This document shows positions 8,964 through 17,731 of a DNA stretch of 64,000 nucleotides, piece after piece; position 1 is the first letter of the stretch; every line of letters starts with the position of its first letter. Origin of the DNA: Shewanella loihica PV-4. Lineage in GTDB: Bacteria; Pseudomonadota; Gammaproteobacteria; Enterobacterales; Shewanellaceae. A model generated the notes under the pieces. That model was not told where the DNA came from and did no database searches. It was given only the letters and a program-made list of their open reading frames with translations. Made by a program: the position numbers and the translations under genes. The stretch covers positions 2,170,001 to 2,234,000 of the forward strand of contig NC_009092.1 of NCBI RefSeq assembly GCF_000016065.1, written 5' to 3'.

Positions 8964-10589
8964 ATGAACCAACTCTCCTGGTGGCGCGGCGCCGTCATCT
9001 ATCAGATCTATCCTCGCAGCTTAATGGATTCCAATGGCGACGGTGTAGGTGATCTACAAGGCATCATAAGTAAACTCGACTACATTGCGAGTCTGAACGT
9101 GGATGCCATCTGGATCTCGCCTTTCTTCAAGTCGCCGATGAAAGACTTCGGTTACGACATCAGTGACTACCGCGCTATCGATCCTTTGTTTGGCACCATG
9201 GCGGACTTCGACGAGCTGATCGACAAGGCGCACGGCCTCGGCATCAAGGTGATTATCGATCAGGTGCTCAGCCACACCTCAGATCAACACGCCTGGTTTA
9301 GCGAGAGCCGCCAGAGCCGGGATAACGCCAAGCAGGACTGGTATGTGTGGGCCGACCCTAATCCAGATGGCACCGCGCCCAACAACTGGCTGGCTATCTT
9401 CGGTGGCTGTGCCTGGGAGTGGGAGCCACGTCGTCAGCAATATTATCTGCATAACTTCCTGACCAGTCAGCCGGATTTGAACTTCCATAACCCTGACGTG
9501 CGCCAAGCTGTGCTGGATAATGTTAAGTTCTGGCTCGACAAGGGAGTCGATGGTTTCCGCCTCGATGCGATCACCTTCTGCTATCACGACGAGCAGCTCA
9601 GAGACAATCCGCCTAAGCCTGAAGACAAGCGTCAGGGCAGGGGCTTTAGCGAAGACAACCCTTACGCCTATCAGTATCACTACTATAACAACACCCGCCC
9701 GCAGACTGTTGGTTTCATCGAAGAGCTGCGCGCGCTGATCAACCAATATCCTGGCGTCGTCACCCTAGGGGAAGTCTCTTCGGAAGACTCGCTGGCGACC
9801 ATGGCCGAATATACCCAGGGTGACGATCGCCTGCATATGGCCTACAGCTTCGAGCTGCTGACCGATGACTTTAGCCCGGCCTATATTCGCCACACGGTAG
9901 AGGCGCTGGAGCAGAGCATTGGCGATGGCTGGCCCTGCTGGGCGATAGGCAACCACGACGTGCAACGGGTCGCGACACGTTGGGGCAGAGACGCCTTCAA
10001 TAGCGATATGGCCAAGATGCTCAACGCTATGCTCTGTTCGCTACGGGGCAGTGTCTGTAGCTACCAAGGTGAGGAGTTGGGTCTTGGCGAGGTAGAGATC
10101 GCCTATGAGCAGCTGCAAGATCCGTTCGGCATCACCTTCTGGCCTATGTTCAAGGGCCGTGACGGTTGTCGCACGCCTATGCCTTGGCGCCATGATGCCA
10201 ACCATGCAGGCTTCAGTGACAACACGCCTTGGTTGCCGGTACCGGCCGATCACAAAGCCGTGGCGGTCGATGTGCAGGAGGCCAACCCTGAGTCGATTCT
10301 GAACCATTACCGTCACATGCTGGCCTGGCGTAAACTGCACCCGATACTCGTCACAGGTGATATCAAATTTATTGAATCAACCGATGCACTTTTGGTGTTT
10401 GAGCGTCGTCTAGGCGAGCAGACCCTGCTGGTTGCCTTTAACCTGAGTGGTCAGCCGCAGAGCTTTAGCCTGGCAGGTCTGGGCGACAAAGCGCTGTCGC
10501 CACTGGAAGGCCATGGTCTGCCTAAGGCCGAGCTGAAAGGCGATCTGGTTCAGTTTGACGGTTTCGGTTGTTTCTATTGTTGGAAGTAA
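8964..10589 (+). CDS. cytoplasmic alpha-glucosidase / oligo-1,6-glucosidase-like GH13
   Basis: A 541-residue GH13 enzyme without a signal peptide, expected to hydrolyse imported malto-oligosaccharides to glucose. I chose the ATG at 8964 because the family begins at the segment WWRGAVIYQIYPRS directly after it and GGGG-rich bases lie just upstream; the longer frame from 8805 overlaps an operator. Motifs are IIDQVLSHTSDQH (about 97-109), GFRLDAITF with nucleophile Asp201, TLGEVSSED with Glu270, and GNHDVQR with Asp332. It is followed at 139 bp by a sugar permease gene, with a hairpin between them. The split between alpha-1,4 and alpha-1,6 preference cannot be settled from motifs alone. Confidence 0.93.
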   Translation: MNQLSWWRGAVIYQIYPRSLMDSNGDGVGDLQGIISKLDYIASLNVDAIWISPFFKSPMKDFGYDISDYRAIDPLFGTMADFDELIDKAHGLGIKVIIDQVLSHTSDQHAWFSESRQSRDNAKQDWYVWADPNPDGTAPNNWLAIFGGCAWEWEPRRQQYYLHNFLTSQPDLNFHNPDVRQAVLDNVKFWLDKGVDGFRLDAITFCYHDEQLRDNPPKPEDKRQGRGFSEDNPYAYQYHYYNNTRPQTVGFIEELRALINQYPGVVTLGEVSSEDSLATMAEYTQGDDRLHMAYSFELLTDDFSPAYIRHTVEALEQSIGDGWPCWAIGNHDVQRVATRWGRDAFNSDMAKMLNAMLCSLRGSVCSYQGEELGLGEVEIAYEQLQDPFGITFWPMFKGRDGCRTPMPWRHDANHAGFSDNTPWLPVPADHKAVAVDVQEANPESILNHYRHMLAWRKLHPILVTGDIKFIESTDALLVFERRLGEQTLLVAFNLSGQPQSFSLAGLGDKALSPLEGHGLPKAELKGDLVQFDGFGCFYCWK

Positions 10590-10728
10590 AGGGCTTGGAA
10601 ATAAAGGGCCTAGAAATAAACGACTTGGAAATAGCTTGTCAGAATAGCTGGCTCTCGTTAGCCGGCTATTTGCATGAAATGATTTAACAGCACAAACAAA
10701 ATATACAATAACAAAAGAGAGCTACACC
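10590..10728 (+). other. spacer with short tandem repeats and a hairpin
   Basis: Right after the glucosidase stop, a unit close to GGCTTGGAAATAAA occurs three times with a period of about 16 nt (10592-10636). A hairpin AATAGCTGGCT/AGCCGGCTATT follows at about 10644-10671 without a T run; it could be a weak terminator or an RNA-processing structure between the two genes. Confidence 0.5.
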
Positions 10729-11994
10729 ATGGCAATGATGCAACAAAGTAGCACGGCTACCGGGGTTGGCGGTGAGCAGGAGAACTATCGTTTTGCGTTA
10801 GTCTCCCTGACCTCGCTATTTTTCATGTGGGGCTTTATCACCTGTCTGAACGACATCTTGATCCCCCATCTCAAGGCGGCGTTTTCGCTCAACTATGCCG
10901 AGGCGATGCTGATCCAGTTCTGCTTCTTCGGCGCCTACTTCCTGGTCTCTATGCCGGCCGGTAAGCTGGTTAAGGCCCTTGGCTATCAGAAAGGGATAGT
11001 GACAGGTCTGCTGATCGCGGCCTTGGGCTGCGCACTCTTCTATCCTGCGGCGGCGCTGGCCACCTACGGACTCTTCCTCGGCGCCTTGTTCGTGTTGGCC
11101 TCAGGGATCACTATTTTGCAGGTGGCGGCGAACCCCTATGTGAACGCACTGGGTAGCGTAGAGACCGCCTCAAGTCGTCTTAACCTGACTCAGGCCTTCA
11201 ACGCCCTGGGTACCACGGTTGCGCCATATTTTGGCGCCGTGTTGATCCTCTCTGTAGCCGTTGAAGCTAGCGAGACCCTGACTCAGGCACAGGCCGAGGC
11301 GGAAGTGGTTAAATTGCCTTATCTTATTTTGGCCACTGCATTAGGCGTCCTGGCGCTGGTATTTGCCAAACTGGATCTGCCGCAGATCAAAGAACATTGT
11401 CAGAGCGGCGAGCAGGGCGAGGTGGTGCACAATGGCAAGACCAGCGCACTGCAATCACTCCATCTGGTGCTCGGCGCCGTGGGGATCTTCGTCTACGTGG
11501 GTGCTGAAGTGTCTATCGGCAGCTTCCTGGTTAACTTCCTGGCCCAGGATGACATTGCCGGGCTAAGTGAGGCCAGCGCCGCGAGTTACATCACCTATTA
11601 CTGGGGCGGGGCCATGGTAGGTCGTTTCATCGGTAGTGCCGTGATGCAGAAGGTGCCTGCCGGTACTGTGCTCGGTTTCAACGCCTTAATGGCGGCTCTA
11701 CTGGTTGCATTGGCGATGACCAGCACTGGCACCGTGGCCATGTGGGCAATTCTGGCGGTTGGCCTGTTCAACTCCATCATGTTCCCGACCATCTTCAGCC
11801 TGGCGCTGCGGGATCTCGGCCCTCACACCTCACAAGGTTCGGGTGTACTCTGCTTGGCCATCGTTGGCGGCGCGATCCTACCTTTGCTGCAGGGTGTACT
11901 GGCGGATAACATAGGTATTCAGCATGCCTTCTTCCTACCGATCATCTGTTATCTGTTCATTATGTTCTATGGCGTGAAGGGGTCTAAGCTCTAA
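10729..11994 (+). CDS. MFS sugar permease of the FucP/GluP (FHS) family
   Basis: A 421-residue, 12-segment inner-membrane transporter. The opening [18 protein letters not shown] and [15 protein letters not shown] are hallmarks of the fucose/glucose-galactose:proton symporter family. An ATG at 10729 follows an AGAGAG stretch. It lies downstream of the alpha-glucosidase and probably supplies the sugar for it, so glucose or a malto-oligosaccharide is the likeliest substrate; this is inferred from context. A strong terminator follows. Confidence 0.88.
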   Translation: MAMMQQSSTATGVGGEQENYRFALVSLTSLFFMWGFITCLNDILIPHLKAAFSLNYAEAMLIQFCFFGAYFLVSMPAGKLVKALGYQKGIVTGLLIAALGCALFYPAAALATYGLFLGALFVLASGITILQVAANPYVNALGSVETASSRLNLTQAFNALGTTVAPYFGAVLILSVAVEASETLTQAQAEAEVVKLPYLILATALGVLALVFAKLDLPQIKEHCQSGEQGEVVHNGKTSALQSLHLVLGAVGIFVYVGAEVSIGSFLVNFLAQDDIAGLSEASAASYITYYWGGAMVGRFIGSAVMQKVPAGTVLGFNALMAALLVALAMTSTGTVAMWAILAVGLFNSIMFPTIFSLALRDLGPHTSQGSGVLCLAIVGGAILPLLQGVLADNIGIQHAFFLPIICYLFIMFYGVKGSKL

Positions 11995-12036
11995 GGGCTA
12001 TGCTCTAAGGCTTGGGTCTTTAAACCTATAATTCAG

Positions 12037-12064
12037 AGGCAAGCAGCAATGCTTGCCTTTTTTA
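12037..12064 (+). terminator. terminator after the sugar permease
   Basis: AGGCAAGC (12037-12044) and GCTTGCCT (12051-12058) form an 8-bp stem with a 6-nt loop, followed by a run of T. Confidence 0.88.
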
Positions 12065-12110
12065 TTGCCATAATCGCCGCTATCGCTTGCCTATTAGGGG
12101 CTTAACTCCT

Positions 12111-13367
12111 ATGATCGCCAGCGATTTTTATTATCTAGGCTCAACTATGTTAAATGCGTCGCTATCTCCAAGTTCAACCGAATTAGTTATCAATGTGCTG
12201 GCCATGGTGCTCGAAGAAGGCAAACCGCTGGACAGAGCCTATTCACATCATTTCTCTGGACTCAAGTTAGCGCCGTCAGAGCAGGCGCGTATCACCTATG
12301 TCACGGGTGATCTGCTGCGCCGCCTCAACTTCTACTGCTATCTGGCGGATATCTCAACCGATGAGATTGCTCGTATGGGATCACGCCTGCTCAATGCCTG
12401 GCACATGGCGAACGAGCTGCCGATCCCTAAGTTGCAGTACACCCTGGCGATCGAAGAAGATGATTTTTATCAGCGCCTGGAAGCGGCCAAGCAGCAAGCG
12501 GCACTGTTCGATGGTTGCCCCGAATGGCTCGATACCTTAGGCCAGGAGCAGTTAGGCGATGATTGGGCCAAGGAGCGCGCCGCGCTGGCACAGGCACCAA
12601 AGCGTTATCTGCGCGTTAACCCGCTTAAGACTAATAGCGAAGATCTCGCCAAGCGTCTTGCCAAGGAAGGGGTCGAGACCCGCGAGGTGCCAGGCGTGCC
12701 AAGCGCGCTCGAGGTGATCTCAGATGCGGCGCTGTTTCGTACCGAGTGCTTCAAGCAGGGGCTATTCGAGCAGCAAGACGCCGGTTCTCAGCATGTGGCC
12801 GCCGCCGTGGGCGCAGAGCCTGGCATGCGGGTGATCGATGCCTGCGCCGGTGCAGGTGGTAAGACGTTGGCCATTGCCGCCCAGATGCAGGGCAAGGGTC
12901 GTTTGCTGGCCATGGATGTGGAGCAGTGGAAACTGGATAACCTTAAGCAGCGTGCACGCCGCGCCGGTGCCCACAATGTCGAGACCCGTATCATCGCCAG
13001 TAGTAAGACCATTAAGCGTCTTAAGCTGAGTGCCGACCGGGTACTTTTGGACGTGCCTTGTTCTGGCCTTGGGGTTCTCAAGCGTAATCCAGACGCCAAG
13101 TGGCGCGATACGCCGGATCGCCTGCCCGTGCTGGTCGAGCTGCAAAGGGAGATCCTGCAGAGCTACAGCCGTATGGTGAAGGTCGATGGCATCTTGATCT
13201 ACGCGACTTGCTCTATCATGCCTCAGGAAAACCGCCAGCAGGTCGATGCCTTCCTTGCAGCCAACCCGCACTTTAGTTTTATCGACGATGAAACCGTGAG
13301 CGTGGCCGATACCGGATTCGATGGCTTCTATCTGGCGCGTATGAAGCGTACCGCCGAGTCTGCCTAA
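12111..13367 (+). CDS. RsmB/NSUN-family RNA cytosine-5 methyltransferase
   Basis: About 418 residues. The frame opens with a TTG at 12087, but the ATG at 12111, preceded by AGGGGC, is a better start; an ATG at 12147 is also possible. The N-terminal third resembles the NusB-like/RsmB helical region. The C-terminal domain is a SAM-dependent methyltransferase with an AdoMet loop DACAGAGGKTLAIA, motif IV DVPCSGLGVLKRNPD (Cys317) and motif VI YATCSIMPQENRQ (Cys367). These two cysteines are the general-base/release and nucleophilic residues of RNA m5C methylases. The target RNA (16S rRNA or tRNA) cannot be told from sequence. It reads in the same direction as the SNF2 gene but is separated from it by hairpins. 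Confidence 0.88.
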   Translation: MIASDFYYLGSTMLNASLSPSSTELVINVLAMVLEEGKPLDRAYSHHFSGLKLAPSEQARITYVTGDLLRRLNFYCYLADISTDEIARMGSRLLNAWHMANELPIPKLQYTLAIEEDDFYQRLEAAKQQAALFDGCPEWLDTLGQEQLGDDWAKERAALAQAPKRYLRVNPLKTNSEDLAKRLAKEGVETREVPGVPSALEVISDAALFRTECFKQGLFEQQDAGSQHVAAAVGAEPGMRVIDACAGAGGKTLAIAAQMQGKGRLLAMDVEQWKLDNLKQRARRAGAHNVETRIIASSKTIKRLKLSADRVLLDVPCSGLGVLKRNPDAKWRDTPDRLPVLVELQREILQSYSRMVKVDGILIYATCSIMPQENRQQVDAFLAANPHFSFIDDETVSVADTGFDGFYLARMKRTAESA

Positions 13368-13376
13368 TCCTTTCTC

Positions 13377-13448
13377 GAGATCGAAATTTTTTGATCTCAG
13401 TCACAGGTGTCGGCTTAGGGCGTGGGTAACTGCGCAGTAAGCCGACAC
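13377..13448 (+). terminator. two hairpins between the methyltransferase and the SNF2 gene
   Basis: GAGATC...TTTTTTGATCTC (about 13377-13399) is followed by an 11-bp stem GTGTCGGCTTA (13407-13417) / TAAGCCGACAC (13438-13448) with a 20-nt loop. Neither ends in a clear T run, so intrinsic termination is uncertain. Confidence 0.45.
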
Positions 13449-13541
13449 TTGACCTTAGTAGGCTACAACAAGCCTGACAAATAGTGATATCATCTCTCCT
13501 TTCATTTGCTGATCTTGGTCTATCTGCCTTTTTCTCGGACG

Positions 13542-16500
13542 ATGTTATTACAAACGGCTGTACAAGAGTTTTCACATCAAGAAAGGTTTTCCGCGCTGCA
13601 AGCGTTATTGGGCGATCGGCTGCTGGAGTGTCAGCGCCAGGCCCATATCATCCGCGGCATCTTTGCCGGTGAGCCTAAAATAACCTGCCAGGTCTCACTC
13701 AACGATCAGGGTAAGATAAGCGGTCGCTGCGACTGTGGTCAGCCTCGTTGTGCCCATCAGGCAGCCTTGGTCATTGAGCAGGCGGCGCGTCGCGCCCTCG
13801 ATGAGCAAGGGCGCTCCAGACGTTCAGATACGGCCATTCGCCTGTTTAGAAGCGATCTCAAGGAACGTTTCGATCCTTTCCCGACCATGGCGCGCCATCG
13901 CATCCTCTATCTGTTAGTGCCGAGCGAGACAGGTTTGCAGCTCAAGGTATTAAAAGGCTATCTGAATAAGAATGGCCGCTACCAGCTCAAGGGCCCACTT
14001 GGATTCGAACTGCTGCAGAGCCAGCCTGTGCCCAAGTATGTCAGTCAGACAGATCTCAAGTTGCTGCACACGCTCAGGGCGTTTGCCGCTGACTTTAGCA
14101 GTCAAAATATCGATGAAATCAGCAGTGCTCTTGGCAGTAGCACTGAAGACAGTAGTCGCGTTAGCAAAAGCAGCAGTAACTTCAACGCCGAAAGCGGCAG
14201 TGAAAAGACAGGCCAGGCCCATCTACCCGATTATTTAACCTCTGTGGCTTCGAGCCTGGAGGCTCAAACGGCGCAGCAAGATCTGTCACCGGCCGAAACA
14301 TCGAGTGAGCAGGCGATCATTATCGATCTCGATTGCGCCTTTGCGGAAACCAATAGCGAGACAGATAACAGCAATGATAGTTCGGCGCAGCTTGGCGGCG
14401 ATTTTTATCGTCTGCTGTTTGCCAGCGGTCGCTGTTTCTTTGGCAAGGTGGCCGGCGAGCCGGTGCGTTTGGCAACCCACTATGATGAAGACTACCTAGA
14501 TGAAAGCTTCATGCTGCCCCTTTGCCCCGGTGTCTGGCTGGATACCTGCTCGGGTACAGGGATCATCGATAAACGCCGTGACGTGCGGGTGAATCAAACC
14601 CTGTTAGAAGGCGTGGATCTCGACGGCGACTGGTTGCCAAGGCTAGAGATCGCCCGCGAGAGCCTAGATCAAAGCTGGCTTGAACCCCTGCTGGCGCCAA
14701 TCGACGTGGCCAAATTTTCCATGGTTCACCGCGGCCAGCGTTATGATTTTGAATCGCTCAGTTATCTTGGTGCGGGCCATAAGGCATTTATGGCGCAATT
14801 TGCCAAGTGCCAGCTGCTGCTTAATCCCTTGCCGCTACTCACTAGTCAATTCGAGCCAGCCGTGACTGAATCACTCGGCGAGGGCCTGCGTCTGGTACCG
14901 GGGGAGGCGAGCGAGCATGTGGTGTTGCTGCGCACGCTTTCCCTTAAGGGCTGGCAGATTGAACTGGTGGCCAAGCAACGTTTCGTTCAAGTCGCGGCCA
15001 ATGCCTGGTATGGCGAGGTGAACAGCGCCGACAAGGATTGGTTCGAGCTCAGCCTTGGGGTCGAGGTGGAAGGAAAGCGGGTTAACCTCCTGCCATTGCT
15101 GGTCAACCTCATTCGTCAGGGCAAGCTTAGCCGGGATTTCAATCAGGCAACGAGCGGCGAACAATCTGGCGCAAACGGTAGTGCGGATCAGCCGCAGGAG
15201 GTGGCGCTGGAGCTGGAATCTGGCGCCATCCTAACGCTGCCGGCGGCGCGTATTCAGCGCATACTTGCGGTGCTCGACGAACTCTTTACGCAGCAGCCGC
15301 TAAACGATCAGGAAAAGCTGGTGCTGGCCCGCCATCACCTCGGGCGCATTCCGCTGCTCGATGATGCCTTAAGTCAATCTGAGCAGGCGCTGACCTGGTC
15401 GGGTGAAGCCAAGCTGAGGCAACACGCAAAGGCGCTCGGGCGTTATCTCAATGAGCAGCAGAGCAGGCGAGCAGATAGGCTGGGCACCATAGACTTTGTT
15501 ACCCCAGATGGGCTCAACGCCGAGCTGCGCCCTTATCAGGTAGAGGGGGTTGCCTGGCTACAATTTATCAAGCGACACGGCTTCGGCGCCATACTGGCCG
15601 ATGATATGGGGCTGGGTAAGACGCTGCAGACCCTGTGTAGTATCTTGCTGGATAAACAGGCTGGGGTGACTAAGGCGCCCGTGTTGGTGATCGCCCCAAC
15701 CAGTTTGCTCAGCAACTGGCAGCGGGAGATCGCCCAGTTTACGCCTAGCCTGACTAGTTTCGTCTGGAGCGGCCGCGCCCGCCATGATAACGAGCAGGCG
15801 CTGACGGATGTCGATGTGCTGATCACCAGCTATGGGATCCTGGCCCAAGACGCCGAGCGGCTGACCAAGCTCAATTGGCATCAGGTGATCTTGGATGAGG
15901 CCCAGACCATCAAGAACAGTCGCAGCCGTATCACTAAGTTGGTGAACCGGCTGCAGACCCAGCATCGTCTCTGTCTAACGGGTACGCCGATGGAGAACCA
16001 TCTTGGAGAGCTCTGGTCGCTGTTTCATTTCCTGATGCCGGGCTTTCTCGGCACGGCCACTCAGTTTCAACGTCAGTTTAAACAGCCGATAGAGAAAGAT
16101 CATTGCGATGCCAGTCGTCAGCGGCTGGCTCAGCGCCTGGCCCCTTTCATGCTAAGGCGCACCAAGAGTCAGGTGGCGACCGAGCTGCCGACCAAGACGG
16201 TGATCAATACCCTGATTGAGCTCAGCCAGAGCCAGTCGGATCTCTACGAGACCATACGTCTCACCGTGGCGGAGCAGGTGCAGTTGGCCCTGAGGCAAAC
16301 CGGCGCCAAGGCCAACCGCTTGATGATCAGCAATGCGCTGCTTAAGCTGCGTCAGGTGTGTTGTCATCCGGCAATGTTAAACCTAGGCCAGTTGGGGCAG
16401 GTTGGTGAGACAGAGAATTCAAAAGTGGCGATATCCCCCGAGGTTAACTTGAGTCAAAGCGTGACGGGCTTAGATGGCGCACAGGATGAGCTTAACGCCG

Positions 16501-17027
16501 AGTCCTCCAAGCTTGCCTGGCTGGAGAACAAGTTGCCGAGCATGATAGAAGATGGTCGCAACATACTGATCTTCTCATCATTTACTAGCATGCTGGATTT
16601 GATCGCCGAGCAGCTGGAACGCCAGCAGATAGGCTATGAGATGCTAACCGGGCGCAGTCGCCATAGGGATCGCATCATAGAGCGTTTCCGTCGCGGCGAG
16701 GTAAATGTGTTCCTCATTAGCCTCAAGGCTGGCGGCTCTGGACTAAACCTGACTGAGGCTGATGTGGTGATCCATGTGGATCCCTGGTGGAATCCTGCCG
16801 CCGAAGAGCAGGCCAGTGACAGGGCCTATCGTATCGGCCAGGATAAGCCTGTATTTGTCTATAAGCTTATCTGTCAGAACACAGTCGAGGAGCGGATTCA
16901 GCAGCTGCAGCAGAGTAAGCAGGCGCTGGCCCAAAGCATGTATCAGACCGAGAGCCTCACGGCAGCTGAGATGGACAGAGATGATTGGCTGGCTCTCTTA
17001 CAGCCCATTACTGAGCAGCTAATCTAA
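13542..17027 (+). CDS. SWIM zinc-finger SNF2-family DNA-dependent ATPase/helicase
   Basis: About 1161 residues from the ATG at 13542; the frame extends upstream to a TTG at 13506. Near residues 63-72 lies CDCGQPRCAH, a CxC...CxH SWIM zinc-binding motif, followed by a long variable region rich in serine and acidic residues (about 190-290). The C-terminal half is a bacterial SNF2 ATPase: LADDMGLGKTLQTL (Walker A, about 685-698), DEAQTIKN (Walker B, about 784), LTGTPMENHLGELW, and the C-terminal RecA lobe with LKAGGSGLNL and RAYRIGQ. It probably remodels protein-DNA complexes or RNA polymerase, as relatives such as RapA do. It is not RapA itself, because the SWIM domain and layout differ. Confidence 0.92.
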   Translation: MLLQTAVQEFSHQERFSALQALLGDRLLECQRQAHIIRGIFAGEPKITCQVSLNDQGKISGRCDCGQPRCAHQAALVIEQAARRALDEQGRSRRSDTAIRLFRSDLKERFDPFPTMARHRILYLLVPSETGLQLKVLKGYLNKNGRYQLKGPLGFELLQSQPVPKYVSQTDLKLLHTLRAFAADFSSQNIDEISSALGSSTEDSSRVSKSSSNFNAESGSEKTGQAHLPDYLTSVASSLEAQTAQQDLSPAETSSEQAIIIDLDCAFAETNSETDNSNDSSAQLGGDFYRLLFASGRCFFGKVAGEPVRLATHYDEDYLDESFMLPLCPGVWLDTCSGTGIIDKRRDVRVNQTLLEGVDLDGDWLPRLEIARESLDQSWLEPLLAPIDVAKFSMVHRGQRYDFESLSYLGAGHKAFMAQFAKCQLLLNPLPLLTSQFEPAVTESLGEGLRLVPGEASEHVVLLRTLSLKGWQIELVAKQRFVQVAANAWYGEVNSADKDWFELSLGVEVEGKRVNLLPLLVNLIRQGKLSRDFNQATSGEQSGANGSADQPQEVALELESGAILTLPAARIQRILAVLDELFTQQPLNDQEKLVLARHHLGRIPLLDDALSQSEQALTWSGEAKLRQHAKALGRYLNEQQSRRADRLGTIDFVTPDGLNAELRPYQVEGVAWLQFIKRHGFGAILADDMGLGKTLQTLCSILLDKQAGVTKAPVLVIAPTSLLSNWQREIAQFTPSLTSFVWSGRARHDNEQALTDVDVLITSYGILAQDAERLTKLNWHQVILDEAQTIKNSRSRITKLVNRLQTQHRLCLTGTPMENHLGELWSLFHFLMPGFLGTATQFQRQFKQPIEKDHCDASRQRLAQRLAPFMLRRTKSQVATELPTKTVINTLIELSQSQSDLYETIRLTVAEQVQLALRQTGAKANRLMISNALLKLRQVCCHPAMLNLGQLGQVGETENSKVAISPEVNLSQSVTGLDGAQDELNAESSKLAWLENKLPSMIEDGRNILIFSSFTSMLDLIAEQLERQQIGYEMLTGRSRHRDRIIERFRRGEVNVFLISLKAGGSGLNLTEADVVIHVDPWWNPAAEEQASDRAYRIGQDKPVFVYKLICQNTVEERIQQLQQSKQALAQSMYQTESLTAAEMDRDDWLALLQPITEQLI

Positions 17028-17085
17028 GCGCAACCAATCTAAGCGCAGCCAATCCCCCGAACTGCCAGTTACAGATGGGAAAGGG

Positions 17086-17505
17086 CTACTCGCCCTGGAT
17101 GGTGAGTATTAAGGTGCGGCCACTGGCGCGGTTGCGGGCCTCACACAGGTAGACCCCTTGCCAGGTACCCAGATTAAACTCGCCGTCGGTTATCGGCAGG
17201 GTAAGCTCGCAGCCCAGCAGGGATGACTTAAGATGTGCCGGCATGTCGTCATCACCCTCATAGGTATGGGTGTAGTAGGGCTCATTCTCCGGCACTAGAC
17301 GGTTAAAGAAGCGCTCGAAGTCCTCCCGCACACTGGGGTCGGCATTTTCGTTGAGCGTGAGTCCCGCCGAGGTATGCTGTAACAGGAGATGGGCGAGACC
17401 TATCTTGATCTCGCTAAGCTGGGGAGCGGCGCGATAGATCTCTTCGGTGATCAGATGATAACCGCGCTGTCTCGGGGCTAGATTTATCTCGACTTGAATC
17501 CACAT
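17086..17505 (-). CDS. YjbQ/UPF0047 family protein
   Basis: A 139-residue protein from the ATG at 17505, which has AGGAAAA just upstream; a longer frame reaches 17547 but its extra residues are not family-like. The signature HTSAGLTLNENADPS and the C-terminal LGTWQGVYLCE place it in the UPF0047/YjbQ family, small trimeric enzymes reported to have weak thiamine-phosphate synthase activity. The physiological role is unsettled. It is convergent with the SNF2 gene and stands alone. Confidence 0.88.
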   Translation of the reverse strand: MWIQVEINLAPRQRGYHLITEEIYRAAPQLSEIKIGLAHLLLQHTSAGLTLNENADPSVREDFERFFNRLVPENEPYYTHTYEGDDDMPAHLKSSLLGCELTLPITDGEFNLGTWQGVYLCEARNRASGRTLILTIQGE

Positions 17506-17731
17506 GATCAATTTTCCTACGCTATTTTTATCGCCAAATTGCGGCACTTTTTGTTATTTTGCTAAGAGTGCTTCAACTTCTCATGCTTGTAAATAGACTT
17601 TTAGAGGCTGTTATAAAAGGAGTCATCAATAAGAGTACAATCGCTGCTTAGGGGATGATGAATTGACCAAGACGAGCGTTCAAGACAGAGCGACCAAGAC
17701 AACGCGATCAAATAGAGAGACCTGAACCTCA

